64,000 nt of DNA from Isoetes taiwanensis (taxonomy: Eukaryota > Streptophyta > Lycopodiopsida > Isoetales > Isoetaceae), in contig JAJEKV010000113.1 of assembly GCA_021234155.1 (NCBI GenBank), positions 808,001-872,000 on the forward strand, in the 5' to 3' direction. The position numbers and the translations under genes were made by a program. The notes under the pieces are model-generated. The model was not told where the DNA came from, searched no databases, and worked only from the letters and a program-made list of their open reading frames with translations. Shown piece by piece: positions 1 to 12,235 of this stretch (positions within the stretch are counted from its first letter, which is position 1; every line of letters begins with the position of its first letter).

Positions 1-1580
1 GTGAGGGATTTCTTAGCGTGGGCACTTGTTTGAAGAGGAATGGGCGAAATAGAAATACGGAAAAACAGAAGAGGAGCGAAGGTGCTGGATGGCGGAAGAG
101 CCGCAGGCACAAGTGAGGACGAGAAATACCTGGTTGCAATTAGTGTGGATCAATTTGTGTTACACGACGCGAATATTTAATGTGGCCAAGGAAATGGATC
201 GTTGCATTTGTCGTCGCGTGAAGAATAAAGAAATTAATTTTTTTTTATATATTAATATTTAATTTTTTACAGAAATATCACACGACACGAAAATGGTCAT
301 TGGACAGGAAGACGAACCGTTGTATTTCATGTGATGTGAAGAAATACAAGTATATTATCTCTTATAAATAATTTCATGTAATAAGAGTATGTCAAAGGAT
401 ACAAAAATCGTCTGTCGGACAGCCACTAGATAAATAATTGTATTGATCCAACCCTTCCTTATGTATCATATACATTACAATTTTTTCCGTTTTACGCTCA
501 TCTTTCATTTCTTATTCTTTCAAAATTTCATGATCATGCATCAAATCAGTCATTGTGGCAGCCCATATCCCTGAAACAAAACCAAATCACCATTCCCAGT
601 GGCAAATCCAACATGCAAGAAAAGCTAAATGCTACCACTTTTGTTTAGCATCATTCAAATGCAAAAGGGCGTCTAATCAGGCGCCTTGATACTTTCCCAT
701 AAAAGCCCCAATTATTTACCATGTTAACTCCATATATACGATAACAAATCCCCAAAACCATTGCCTAAAACCCAATTGCCCAGTATTGTTATGCAAAGGG
801 ATCCTAAATTTAGAATATCCAACGTATAAAAATACAATAAATCCTAATATCATGTAGCATAAGTTTTCTAGCAAAAAAAAAAGAAAGACAAAAAGAGAGA
901 GACTAATATGTCAACTCTACATGCCCCAAGCTATTGGAAAACTAAGCTCTTGACTCCTCCTTTACAAGATAATAATTTCTCATATTTTATTTTATTTTAT
1001 TCTTTATATTGTGCTCATGTAAGCTTTTACTTGAAAATATGTCAAATATGTTTATTCAAGTGATGGTATTGTATATAAGACCAAGTAGGGTATGCATGGA
1101 TAAACAATGAGTATTTACAATGCAGTTTATCCCGATAGTTTTTGTCTCAAAGAAACACATATAGGGGAGGGTCTCCAATAAGGCAAGAAAAGTGTAGTGA
1201 TACCTCATACCGAGAGCTTTTAAGCCATGCACGAGAGCTTTTAAGCTATGCATTTTGATTGAAAAAAAAACTATTTCCAACGCTTCCTTGTCCATAATTT
1301 TCAAATATGTAGCATAATAACAGGGGGTTTTTTTTGTGTTTTTGTACGCTTTTTACAAAGGTTTTCCTAAGATTTTATGGCGTATTCGAATGGATGTACT
1401 AATGCGTACATCTAGAGTGCACTATTTCTTAGTCGTTGATTTAGCTTTTTTTTTCCAATGGTCCAACATCCAAGGGCTCACAACAAAAGCCCTCTTTTTA
1501 TTTTAGGGGCTGAACATGCAAGCCTCGTGGATAGCATTTCAGGGCATTCTTGCTAAAAATTAATGTTATTGTGATCAGAG
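1..1580. other. AT-rich spacer without a recognised gene
   Basis: No coding frame of convincing length or composition is visible. The stretch holds A/T homopolymer runs and short stops in all frames. It is repeated at about 35,270-36,830. Confidence 0.6.
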
Positions 1581-1584
1581 TGGA

Positions 1585-3241
1585 AACAGATTTGGAGTGG
1601 CAGAGGATGATGCGGCCGGATGCTTGCTTCAGCAGTTTGTGCTACATATTCCAAGTTTCCATGGCATGGTCTGGTGGGTTTCAAGGCAACAAATGGCGAG
1701 GCGGCTTGTCTCGGCCGCTTCAGGGAGGTCGGTTTCATCCCGAGCTATTTTGTTCTGATGGGGGGATTTTGTTGCATATTATTTGATCGACTAGGTGAAT
1801 GTTAGCTCTTTTGCAATGTCCCTTCTCTTTCTTTCTCATAGACCAAAGGCTAATATGGACTCCCTCTTTTCCTTGGAGTGCTTAATTACGGCCTTGTCTA
1901 AGCTGCTTTCCGGGAGGTCAGTTTCATCCTGAGCTATTTTGTTACAATGGGGGATTTTGAATTACGGCCTTGTCTAGTGGGCTTCCAGCATCTATCTTCA
2001 ACCAGTCGTATGAACTTGTCCCCCTTGATCGCACCGATAAATGGAAGCGTGTTTTTTTTTGTCAGAGCTATGCCCATGTCAAGAAACGGAAGCGGAAGAT
2101 TTTCACAGATGAAATAGTTATTTGCTAGCAATGCAAATATTGCGTGTGCGGACAGGTGTTTTCCTTGAACGGTAGGATAAGGAGGATGGTGCCATTCCCT
2201 TATGGAAGAATGTTTTTTCAAATTACTGTAGTCTTCCTTCATGGGAAGAACCTGCAGACAAACCGGACTTTTGATCTTTGGCATTCATGCATCCACAGTC
2301 AAAAACAGGGAGAAATAAACCTAATTTGCTGATGGCCCTTTCCTTCTGTTGTTTGAACATGTGATCAAGACCTGTCGAGGAGCTGGCTGAATTGTGTATA
2401 TGCTTATTCTACCAAGCCCTTTGATTTTTGGTCTTATATGGTTGTCTATATTACAAAAGCTTTTAATTCTCTTCAAAATCTTTGGTTGGCTCTCTTTACG
2501 TGGCTTGTTTTTATCTTGTGGGCTGCCAACAAGTATTTATGTATGTCTCGAGAACTTTGGATAGTACGTGTGCACCATATTCTGAACTTAATAATTTGTA
2601 GAATTTTAATTTGCAAGAATTCTTTGAAGAATTGGTGGTTTGCACTAGTGAGCACAGGTATTATTTTAGATATAGACCACTGCTATACTTGGACTTCTGG
2701 TCCTAGCACAGGATAACTCCATGGGGATTTAATGGAAAATATTGCAATTGCTTGCCATGATCAAGGAGATGGAGTGCAGATTGCAATGTCGGCTGATATC
2801 ACGGGAGCTATGTTTAACACTCTAGTTGGTCTTGGCGTTTCTTTGATCTTTGCAAGGTGGCAAACCTATCCTGCTGCATTTTCGGTCCACACAAGGCAAA
2901 TGACTGTTCTTCTATACTCTTGGCTTTCTAGTTGCAAAGACTTGTGTGGGCGCTCGTGGTCCTTCCGACCAAATAGGATCGCCGACAAGACTTCTAGGAA
3001 TTGGCCGGTTTTTTTCTTTGTATGGACTCTTTCTTGCTCTCAGTTATGCGGTGCCATGGGTTACATCTCTCTTACGGGCTTGTGGCGGGGAGTAATTTCA
3101 TATGCTTGTAGATGTATGAACTCATTTGAAGCAAAATTTTCAGATTCTCAAAAGAATCCTTGTTTGGCATCGGAGCTGTTGTTTGGTGATATATGCAAGC
3201 CCATCGTGTTTTCCACCGGTATTGGATCGGTGATAACATGA
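1585..3241 (+). pseudogene. Cation/calcium exchanger (CCX)-like gene, fragmentary (copy A)
   Basis: Several short stretches resemble plant cation/calcium exchangers, which are multipass Ca2+/cation antiporters. The clearest is at 2,780-2,870, reading GDGVQIAMS and then MFNTLVGLGVSLIFA, close to the second conserved alpha-repeat of the family. A different frame just downstream reads FYTLGFLV and GIGRFFSLYGLFLAL, which fits the transmembrane segments that normally follow. At 1,618-1,720 the frame gives DVFASVCATYSKF then VGFKA, resembling the first alpha-repeat (APDVFAS). The segments lie in the order and spacing expected of exons but in shifting frames. The frameshifts may be sequencing errors or real decay. 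I cannot define exon borders or a start. The same fragments recur in copy B. Confidence 0.5.
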
Positions 3242-4785
3242 TGTGTTTTGCCTTGCGGTCAGGTGTTCTTGCTAGCCCTTCCAATTTAATGGAGCAAGGC
3301 GATGGCTCCAAATGCTATATATCCGATAAGTGTGGCTTTCATTATTGCATTGCGATGGAATAGGCGATATTAATTGTATCCTTGTTTGTTCTCCACGAGA
3401 CATTTCTTATCACGGGAATGAATCTTCAAACACTCTATTTCAAAATACTCTATTTTGGTGCAATTGTCAAGCTTTGTTATCTTATGTAGCACTATGTTCA
3501 ACTCATATCATGATGGATGGTTAAACTCTCGGGTTCAAATTCGGACCAAGTTTACTATGGCTCTAAGCCATCGCTCCATCCGAAATTTCATGCACATGAA
3601 TTAGGTGCAAAACTATTTAAAAATTGCGGTTGCTCTTAAGTAGCATTGTGATGAAGAGACAAATTATGCTTTTATGCCATTCATATCTGAGGATACAATG
3701 TTGTGGTGAAGAATCAAATTCTATTTTTATACCATTCTTTGTTTCTCAACTTGGTTCTTTACTTTACTCATTCTTCTTGCTCTTTTATTATTATACATCA
3801 CCGTAGTTTTTTTCTTTTTTTTCTTTAAATTTACCAAAGACACTAGGTGAATTACGTTTCTCCATGGCATTCAACTCAACCTAGAGGAGGATTCTTGCCA
3901 TTCACTCAACCTAGAGGAGGATTCTTGCTATTTTGTTCCATTTCTCTGCCTCATTTAATAAAGTCTCTCTCATTGTTTCTAACATTAAGTATAGTATAGT
4001 TTGTATCATTGTTTCTACATGTGAAATTCCTTCTTAAGGGCCCGAAGGGCCCAAAATTTTTTTTAATATAGCAATCAACACATAACTATCATTAACATTA
4101 ATTAATACAAACCATTGCATCCAACACATTTAAAATAAAATCCCCCTGAAACCCCCTTTGGTTTGGGTGCATATTCACACGGGGGGTGACGTAGGGCAGC
4201 GAGAGCTGTTGGATAGGCATATTCACCCCTTATTCCTTAATCTACACCGTACACAAAGTTCCTCATAATTGATCCACTATTTGGTACACCTCCAAGTCAA
4301 AATTGTCGTCAGAAGCAAGATGTTCAAGGCTTTGGTTTCAAGAGACTATGGTTAGGGGTCGATCCATGATGAGCTAATATATAATCAGTGGAAACATCCA
4401 TAACCTCACCCGTTGATTGGATGTCATGTAGAATTGACTACAACAAAATGTGAAAATGTTAAATGTCTTGATGTTGCAATGGAAATTGAAGGCTATAGGT
4501 GGACATAAACCTGCATGTTTTTCGACTTAACCGCTCCTATCGGTGGCGTTCTTGAAGCTGGACAAACATATGAACTTGAGCAACCTTATAACTCCAAAAT
4601 CTAAATTAATGTAATGCATTTTATGCTTACCATCAATGGTGCAAATTAAGATCAATGTCATGAGAACCTCCATTTGGCATGACATCCTTCCTACTGTGCC
4701 TTTGCCTTCTTCCAATTGTAGTTCAAAGTATCTTAGCTTATATATGGATGCAATCTTTCTCTAATATGATGGTTTAATTTTCTAT
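3242..4785. other. AT-rich spacer with a local tandem duplication
   Basis: I see no recognisable gene. A block of about 27 bp containing CTCAACCTAGAGGAGGATTC is tandemly repeated at about 3,876-3,930. The stretch is shared with copy B at about 38,480-40,010. Confidence 0.5.
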
Positions 4786-4789
4786 GCTC

Positions 4790-4965
4790 TTCAAATCATT
4801 AGCTTTGGTGGTGTCACATCCATTGGGCTTCACAAAGACATTTGCTTTGCTTTGATGGGAAGCTTGATGGAAATGCAATCATATTTTTGGACTCGCATGG
4901 GCTTTGCAAATCAACTAAACGGGTCCACTCCATCCATTACCTATAATAACGTCTCTCCAGTTTCT
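4790..4965 (+). pseudogene. Possible C48 (Ulp/SENP-like) protease exon (copy A)
   Basis: The plus strand reads a SNH-like start, then LVVSHP after one frame change, and about 20 codons later DGNAIIFLDSHGLCKSTKR. This order resembles Ulp2/SENP-type SUMO proteases, whose catalytic His lies in an NHW/HWSL motif and whose Asp lies in LDSL/LDSHG. The Trp after the His is missing in this reading. The conserved glutamine and catalytic cysteine are not found nearby. A TDCGMA reading at about 7,204-7,222 could be a distant Cys-box exon, but that is weak. Copy B lacks one T in the run before GGACTCGC and so reads a different frame there. It could also be a captured gene fragment. Confidence is low to moderate. 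Confidence 0.35.
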
Positions 4966-5576
4966 TACGTAGGTTTCCAAATAAAAAATTATCTCTAGAT
5001 GGAAGATAGATGATAGTTAGCTCGATGATAAAAGCCTTCTGCCAATGAAAAAAATAAAGTCCAAATGGCTAGAATATTCAAAACTTGGTAGTTATATATC
5101 TCTCGATAGAGAATGAGGTCTTTATTAAGGTTCAAGGTTCACAATGGCATCTCAAATTTTTGGCATATATGTGATTCTTATGATCAATAAAATATTTTCA
5201 TAATGATTTTGAAAATGCATGAGGCATAACACAAGCACGCAACCATTATAAGATGTTTAGAAAGCATATAAATTGTAAGTCAAATGTAAATGATGATTAC
5301 GTCAGTAGTATTAGAACAAATAAAAAGTCATAATGCAATGGTTCTATTTGTCATTCATGGGAAAGGAACGCCATCTTTGGCTCGTGTGTCTTTGAGCACT
5401 GTATGTTTATTTTATTACGGTTAATTAGCCGCTACATGTGCTCTTGCAAACGCCTGGCACAATGGCACTAGCATCCATATCTTAGAGGTTCTCGATAGAT
5501 GAGCTCCATTATGTCCTACACTGACATGTATTGATTATGCTATGTTGTTTTCCTTGAAAACCCTTCGACAGCAGGG

Positions 5577-5602
<26 letters not shown>
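5577..5602. repeat. Poly(T) tract of 26 bases
   Basis: This is an uninterrupted T run. Copy B has a shorter, interrupted version at about 40,797-40,819, so the tract length is variable or uncertain. Confidence 0.9.
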
Positions 5603-5607
<5 letters not shown>

Positions 5608-7190
5608 AATCTCAGGGGATCCACCTTCTTTATATATGGGATATGCCACTTGCATGCGTAGAATAGCCAAAAACCCCTAGTGTACGTGTCTCTGATAGGC
5701 AAATATGACCCCTTTTTGTATGGTTTTATATCTAGAAGAACATCAAAAAACTCCTATAGGATACACATGGAAAATGATAAACCACCCCTCTCATTAATGC
5801 ACGTGGTTTTGACAGGTTCCACAAGGTGACGCCCCCTTGGAGGGAATAAACTTTTTTAATCATTAATTATGGAAAATAAGTACAACATGTATGTTGATCA
5901 TGATCATAATGATCACACCAGCTAAAATTAAGTAGCACAAGTCTAAAAATAAGCCTGGATATAGATCTCCAAACATTTGTAGGTTAACTAGCAAAGTCAA
6001 TTTTGCCAATATTTAGGACCAATTAAAACCCTTGAAAACTTCAATTGCCTCATATCGATTTGATTCTTAATCAAAAAGTTAGGGTTCAGCATCAGCAACA
6101 TAGTAGTTGAAAGTAACATTCTCTCTGAGCCTATCCAATTCCTGTTGTGTAGATATTGGAAGCCCTGTATGATCAAAAGAAAAAACAGGAAGAGTGAGTT
6201 AAGAGGAATATGAGTCAAGGAAATGGAAATGGTCCCGGAATTGAGGTTATAGAATAGGAATTTGATGTTTCTCCCAATCAACTATCTCAATCAGTCTGTC
6301 TGCATTACAAGTGGAATACAAATGGATCATGGTGCCATAACAATCAGCCCTCTCTCTGTGATAATAATAACATTCTCCGTAAAATTCAAACTGGCTATCT
6401 GTCATGCTTCTACTGTTTATTTCCAGGAACTAGAAACGTGTGTTTGTCAGAAAAATCCCCTGTCCATATTATCTTCTTCTCAGGAGTTTCATGTAAATAC
6501 TGCATCAGTTTTCTTTGACTACCCCTGTCCAATAATTATAATCATACTCATGCTGCACATAGATGTGTTAATCTAGAAATTTGCTGGCCTCAACTTCATC
6601 AAATTGTAGGTCAAACTTATATTTGCAGTTCTTCAGGTAATCTTGGTGGGGGAGTTTGCCATAACCACATTTAGTGTTGAGACGTCACCTTCAATAGAGC
6701 AAGTGATGTTGCATCCTTTTTGTGCATCTAGTCATTAGAGGTATATTGGGATGCCATTTCATCCTAAAGTGGCGTATCCAGTCAGCAAACTCGAAATAGA
6801 CTCGGACCAATCAAATTTTAGGGCATCCTACATGTCATCTATTCTTGGCTCTTACCAAATCAGAGACGGGATACGGGAAAATCCTTCATCGATTTTCTGT
6901 TCTGCTTCCTTCGTTCCCCTTTCCAACTCCTCCTTTCGCTTAGAAGGATCGATCTTCTCAATCTAATGCCTAATATGGGATGAAAAGCCATTTCCTTGCA
7001 TTTTGATGATCATAATTAGAGTTTAGGAGTTTCCCAGTTCATTTTAAGACTCTTCTGGGAGCTTGCAGGTTTGGAAATGCCGGATTATTGGGGCTTGCTA
7101 TTGTTTCCTTGGTTTATAATTTGTTTTCTTTTACTGAAGGTGGCTGGCATGGCTCAGGTTAACGTATTTCCATGTTGCATTGCCCTTAAT
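5603..7190. other. Spacer with a possible transcript leader near 6,840-6,990
   Basis: I recognise no protein. The pyrimidine-rich stretch at about 6,880-6,960 looks like a plant 5' leader, and it is nearly identical in both copies (about 42,000-42,300), unlike the error-rich surroundings. This is a weak indication of a transcription start for the exon-like units that follow. Confidence 0.3.
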
Positions 7191-7199
7191 TTTTGTATG

Positions 7200-7985
7200 A
7201 GCATGGACTGATTGTGGAATGGCACGGAGTTGTTTCACAACAACAATCGTCACCGTTCAGGTAAGCTTGCTTTTCATTATAATATTTGTTTTGTTCACTC
7301 GAATTTGATGCTGTATTTATTACATTTCAGGTTTCATTCACTTCATAGGCTTGTTGCTTTTTCTAAACTTTTGTAAATCCTCAGTCTCTATGGACATTGA
7401 GCAGTTGCATTCAGATGCATGTCGTATTTTTGGTGTGCTCCATATTTTACAAGTTATTTTCTTCTACTATAAATGATATATCACAGCAGTTCCAAACATG
7501 TTTCCAGATTGTGTATTGGTGTGGAATGACACGCAGTTTTCTCACAACAACCTCATATTTTAGGTAAGCTTTCTTTTCATTTAGTATTTGTTTTGTGCTC
7601 ATTAATTTTCTATATTTCATGTGCTTCTGTTTGCAATAGTCTTACCTTTTACAGTGGAAGTATAACTTAGCAATTCAATTGCAGTGTCAAAGTCAAACTA
7701 AGTTGCAGTCTGAAATTTGTACAACTATTGTTAAATAAAATTTACTACATAGAAGGACGTTCAGCTGCATCTATTTCAGTATGTGCATGCCTGCTAGTAT
7801 GTGCATATTGGTTTCTATTTCCTTTCAGAATAAGGTAGTTAATATTCATGCTCTCCATGGTCTGAAATCTTTGGTTTACATTTGGTATTCTCTTTTATAT
7901 TAACATATGGTGTTTTTGTGAAGGATAACTGGCGGGTAGTTCACAACCTGTGAAATTGACACGAAGAGTATTACTTTCAGGTAAT
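7200..7985 (+). repeat. Three exon-like units with shared donor sites
   Basis: Units at about 7,210-7,305, 7,500-7,605 and 7,920-7,990 resemble each other. Each has a GGAATGRCAC-like or GAAATTGACAC-like core with a CACAAC stretch close by. Each ends in a donor-like CAGGTAAGC, TAGGTAAGC or CAGGTAATA. The first two also share a T-rich intron start (CTTTTCATT...TTTGTTTTG). They look like tandemly duplicated small exons or leader exons. The copy B counterparts are at about 42,405-43,190. Confidence 0.35.
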
Positions 7986-8037
7986 ATTATCCTATATGTT
8001 TGACTTCTAACTACATAGTTGCTTTAGAATCCTATAT

Positions 8038-8262
8038 GTGTTACATTTCAGGTACAGAATTCCCAAGCAGACCTTATATTGCAATTTTTATATTGAAAGG
8101 AAAAAAAGGAGCAAGAAGGAAGGCAAATGGATATGGAACAATGTGGAAGATAAGTGTAGTAAGGCGCCAACAATACAATTACAGATTCATATTACTGAGG
8201 AAAGGAGTGAAATGTTAGATGTTGATGGTGAATGGTCATTGATGGAATGCCGACAGTTATAG
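8038..8262 (+). CDS. Hypothetical basic C-terminal exon (copy A)
   Basis: An open frame runs to a TAG at 8,260-8,262 and encodes a lysine-rich stretch (IERKKRSKKEGKWIWNNVED) followed by an acidic C-terminus ending LMECRQL. The last 170 bases are identical in copy B. An overlapping frame is also open for part of the length, but this one has the more protein-like composition. It may be the last exon of the gene whose exon-like units lie at 7,200-7,985. The left transposon end begins about 260 bp further on. I do not recognise the family. The true 5' border is probably a splice acceptor, so the listed start is only the first ATG in frame. Confidence 0.3.
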   Translation: MLHFRYRIPKQTLYCNFYIERKKRSKKEGKWIWNNVEDKCSKAPTIQLQIHITEERSEMLDVDGEWSLMECRQL

Positions 8263-8524
8263 GGAGCTATTCACCAACTTTTTGACTTCCAATTCATGCA
8301 TAATGATCAGAAGATTGGTTTTCGAAGAGAATGTCAGATTAAATGCAAAGATTGCACTCATCCCCTCAGTTTAAAGCTCAGGTTTTAAGATCAGGTTGGC
8401 ATGGCAGTTGCACAACTATATGTGTATAATGAACAACTTTTATCAATGAAAATTGTTGCTTTACATTTCTTTGCAAAGTCATTCCAGCATGTTATTGTTT
8501 CTTCCATCAATTGTTTTGTGTGAA

Positions 8525-8600
8525 AACAAAGTTTAAAATGAAACGCACTTATTTGCTGGAAACGCACTTCAAAAGGAATCTTTGAAAGATTCCCTAAAAT
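8525..8600 (+). repeat. Left terminal inverted repeat of outer element (copy A)
   Basis: It starts AACAAAGTTTAAAATGAAAC. The block AAACGCACTT occurs twice here as a direct repeat, followed by the small palindrome GGAATCTTTGAAAGATTCC. It is the reverse complement of 59,225-59,302. Confidence 0.75.
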
Positions 8601-8981
8601 TCCCTTAAAAAAGTCCATTTTTAAGAGGTGTGACAATTTAGTTAATTTAGGTACCTTTTTTGAGGGGTTGATTGAACATAACTTCCGTGCAAAAATTTCA
8701 AATAGCAATTTTTATCCTCCTATTTTAGAACAAAAAATAGTTACTTATGTAAAGTGTAGCAAAAAAGGGCAATAAAAAAAAATAGCAAGGGTAGTAGAGT
8801 GACAAAGAAGTGATATATTCAAGGTTGTGAAAATTGTACAAAATTATGAACAAAATTGTCAAAAATATAGGACATTTTGACGGAGACAATCATCACACTG
8901 CACTTTACATTCTTTACATGTTAGTCATCGGACAAACTTACATTTGCAGCAAGATCGGGATGCATCTCATCCTCGACTCAT

Positions 8982-11973
8982 TTATTCCACGATCACTTGA
9001 GCCTTCATCCTCGGCTTCAAAACTAGATGTACTCGAGCGATCTTCTTCCTCACTTGTCTACAAGTGAGTCTTCATCATCATCTTTTTGGCCACCTTTTTG
9101 GCTTGTTTGTCTAATCCACATGCCCGACCTTATTAAAGTTTGGTGACCATCGTAACTTATTAGCGGCGGTCGAGAACAAAGTCATATGCAAGAACCTTTA
9201 CTTGATTAGATCTATGGCATTGTGCTTGCTTTGGACTTAGCTCTCTTTCCCACTCTGTTTTACCATCTCCAAAGTATAACTCCCCTTTGAGCATTGGCGT
9301 GATCGTTCTCATCCGGTGCACTTTTAATTGAGTGGGAATTCCATCCTCTCTTGTTACCTCGATTACTTTAGCTAGCGAAATGGCCTCCCAGTTCATCATT
9401 ATCAGGTTTGGGACAGCTATGAGCATTCCTTCGAATCTCTGAGGCCCACCCGGATACTCGAGCAACTTGTTGTCTTTGTATACGGGGCGGTGTACATGAC
9501 TTCTGTCATCTTCATCGAGCTAGCCAATATCTCTACATGTTCCTCTTGATTCTCAACTTGCCGCGGGGAGAGTTTGCCTAGATGGCGATTAGAATGGCGG
9601 TCTTGACCTTGTAATGAAGCTTGCAACATGTCCGTTCTTGAGAAAAAAATTGAGGCCACCATAAAGCATCTGCCTCCCCAAAGTGGTTAGAAGCGGGGAA
9701 TTTGAATACTTGTCTCAATATAATCCAATGATTTGTTTGAGTCAAATGCTCTTCCCTCCTTTTACTCTTTGTGATTTCTTTCAAGCTTTTAGAGGCATTT
9801 GCTCTGCGGAGAGCATGGAACTAGTATTGGGGATGGTGCGAATGAATTGAATACACAGCTGGCGGTACCTTTGCAAGGATGTGGCATATTTCTTTCCTTG
9901 TAAGATGGCCTTGCCATCTACAAGTGAAATTTACATCGATGCTTGAAATGTAATGTTTCTCAAGGGCTCAATAACCGCATGACCTAGTTGATCTCTCCGA
10001 AAAATCCATTCTTTGAAATCATAAGTTTCTTCCAATAACTTCGATGCACGGGCGGGGATTGTAGGAATCTTGGATAACCTCAATCATTGTTGGTAGGTGA
10101 GCTTTTTTTTTTAGCAAGGCGTTTAGAGAACCTCTTGAACATCGATCAATTTGATCGTGTGTATGATGACCAACAAGCGGGAAACCAATCTTCACCTTCT
10201 TCAAGATTTGTTTCTCTACTAGCATAACCGAGTAAGCAAACAACGCTGATTCTTATTTTCCCTTGTCGTGTTGTCTAGCTGAAGATCTGAGAACCGGTGG
10301 TATATGTTCTAGATTGGAAGAAGCTTATTCAATATTGTGATAGTGAGATTTGGATCAGCATGAATGTTTGGATAATTCAAAAATGCTTTGCAAGATAGTT
10401 TTCCATTAAATACCATAGCACCAACAACATGCGGATGTATGAAATCTTCTTGTGACATCCTTAGACACATTGACAAAATGTGGTAGGGTGGTCTTCTTAA
10501 GGTCCATTCCATCAATAACAAGCGATATGTAGTTGAGTGGTTGTTCGATGCTTTCTTCCTATGTTTTGTCAATTTTCTCCTTTCCAAAGATTGTTGTTCT
10601 CTGTGCTTGTTCAGTTTCTCCTTCAATGCATCTGAAAGGAAAATATGTTTAGGAAAGAACCTACTTTTAGTTAGAACTAGGCAAGAACAAATCACGGAAG
10701 CTTACTTTTAGTGTGAAGTGTCCTTGCATTTTGTCTCTCGAGCTTTTAATTGAGCATGTAGCACAAAAGCAGACATCCGGTGCTTTCTAGGAATGGACAC
10801 GAGAAAACTCTTTTTCGAACCCTGATAAAGTAAGTAGTAGCGACACAAAGCGTTCTCCAGCCTCAAACACACATCTCCTTATAATTATAAGTAGACTTCT
10901 TGTTTTAGGTAAATTGTCACTCAAGTGGTACATGGGGCTGTTAGGGAGTTTCTCAAAGACTCCTTAAAAAAACCTTCCATCAAGAAACACATTGAAGGGC
11001 ATGAATTCTGGATATACCTCTGAATGGCGGTAGTCATTAATGCTGGATTCTTGTCAAGCCTTTTCTTGGCCGGTCAAGTCGTCTGCTTGCCTAAAGCATG
11101 AATCAATTTGAAGGCCGTTTGTGGGGGCGTGGCCACCGTTGTGTAAGTAAACTTCTCACCACAATCGGGCCCTAATATTGAAGGCTAAAAGTAGCCCCTT
11201 TGGTCTAGCGAGTCATTGAGCTGTAACTATCACGAATCAACCTCAATTCCTTTAGTCCAATCTTAAGCAAACAACGTTGAGAACATCAATGCTTTGTATG
11301 TGTTTGCCTTAAGTGAGCCTCGTCCATGAGTTTCTTTCTTCTAGCGGTTGTACATGCTTTCTTGTGTAAGTGCAGCAAGATTCTTACTTGCGGGGGCTTT
11401 GAATTCGAACATGGAGTCTTGTGGCCGGTGGGTCCTGTCTGAGACATCAACATGAGGTGTTTCTTAAATGCGAGAGATCAACATGAGGTGTACTTGTAGA
11501 TCTTTGAGAGGTTTGATGTGGGCAAGTCACGGGGGGAGGTGCTTTCCCTCTCTCTGGGAAAAATGTCGAGAGGTTGGTGGCGTAGTTGACCAGCTCCTGA
11601 AGTGTCGTAGAACCACGGGGAGTTGCGTGTCGTTGCTTTGCTCCCACTTGTTGTAGTACCATTTAGCGAAATGGATGGAGTTAGGCGTAATTTGCCTCAG
11701 GGGAGGGAGCCTCACGGTGGACTATGGGCGGACGTACTAAAATTAACTGGAGGAGGTAGTAGTGAGGCTCTCTAGCACAGTGGTGGAGTAAAAAGCGCAT
11801 TGGTGGGGGCAAGCGGCGTTGGGGGCGAGGGTGTGGTGGAGTAAATTGAGCTGGTGGTGGAAGCCCGAGGTGGTGCGTCTTTGGAGTAAGCTCAACATGA
11901 GGGGTCTTTGGAATGTCAGACTAGAATATTCATGACTACTTCACGGTGTGCATTGAGGAGGTGTAAAACTCAT
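8982..11973 (-). CDS. DUF7869-like protein, candidate transposase (copy A, frameshifted)
   Basis: On the minus strand this matches the better-preserved gene at 55,824-58,828. The stop is the complement of TTA at 8,982-8,984 and the likely ATG is at 11,971-11,973. The readable parts include a helper region with FKESCE-like sequence, the stretch HPHVVGAMVFNG, and the VGHTHDQID hallmark, which here carries an extra codon (VGHHTHDQID). Conceptually the family has a DGMD motif, then LDNTTRENKN, then VGHTHDQID, a pattern typical of DUF7869 proteins. It faces away from the palindrome-rich centre and the methyltransferase gene. Frameshifts break it into pieces of at most about 130 codons, and many coincide with CAG/CTG differences against copy B. 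The transposase role is inferred from being one of only two genes in the element. Confidence 0.65.
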
Positions 11974-12059
11974 TGCGGTGGGAGCTGCGAGCGGGGATTG
12001 GAGGCTCTGCCCGTTCTTTTCTCTCGAGCCAAACTTCGAGAAAGTTAAGCGTCTACCAT

Positions 12060-12235
12060 GTAAATTTATCTGACGAGAAAAACGAGGCGGTATAAATTTA
12101 TCTGAGAGATGGTATAAATTTATACGGGGAAAAAAACTCTTGGCGTGAGACGGTATAAATTTATCACGGAGATGGTATAAATTTATCTGAGAGGAGGGCA
12201 ACATAGAGCGAAGCGGTATAAATTTATCACGAAAA
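12060..12235. repeat. Palindrome cluster next to the DUF7869-like gene start (copy A)
   Basis: There are about six copies of GGTATAAATTTATACC or close variants, spaced about 25-40 bp. They lie upstream of the minus-strand gene. Several copies read TATCTG or TATCAC where the perfect palindrome has TATACC. Confidence 0.85.

Noticed and set aside
7204-7222. TDCGMA as the catalytic cysteine box of the C48 protease
   Set aside because: The flanking residues do not fit the family, and the reading is part of a repeated unit whose other copies lack it.
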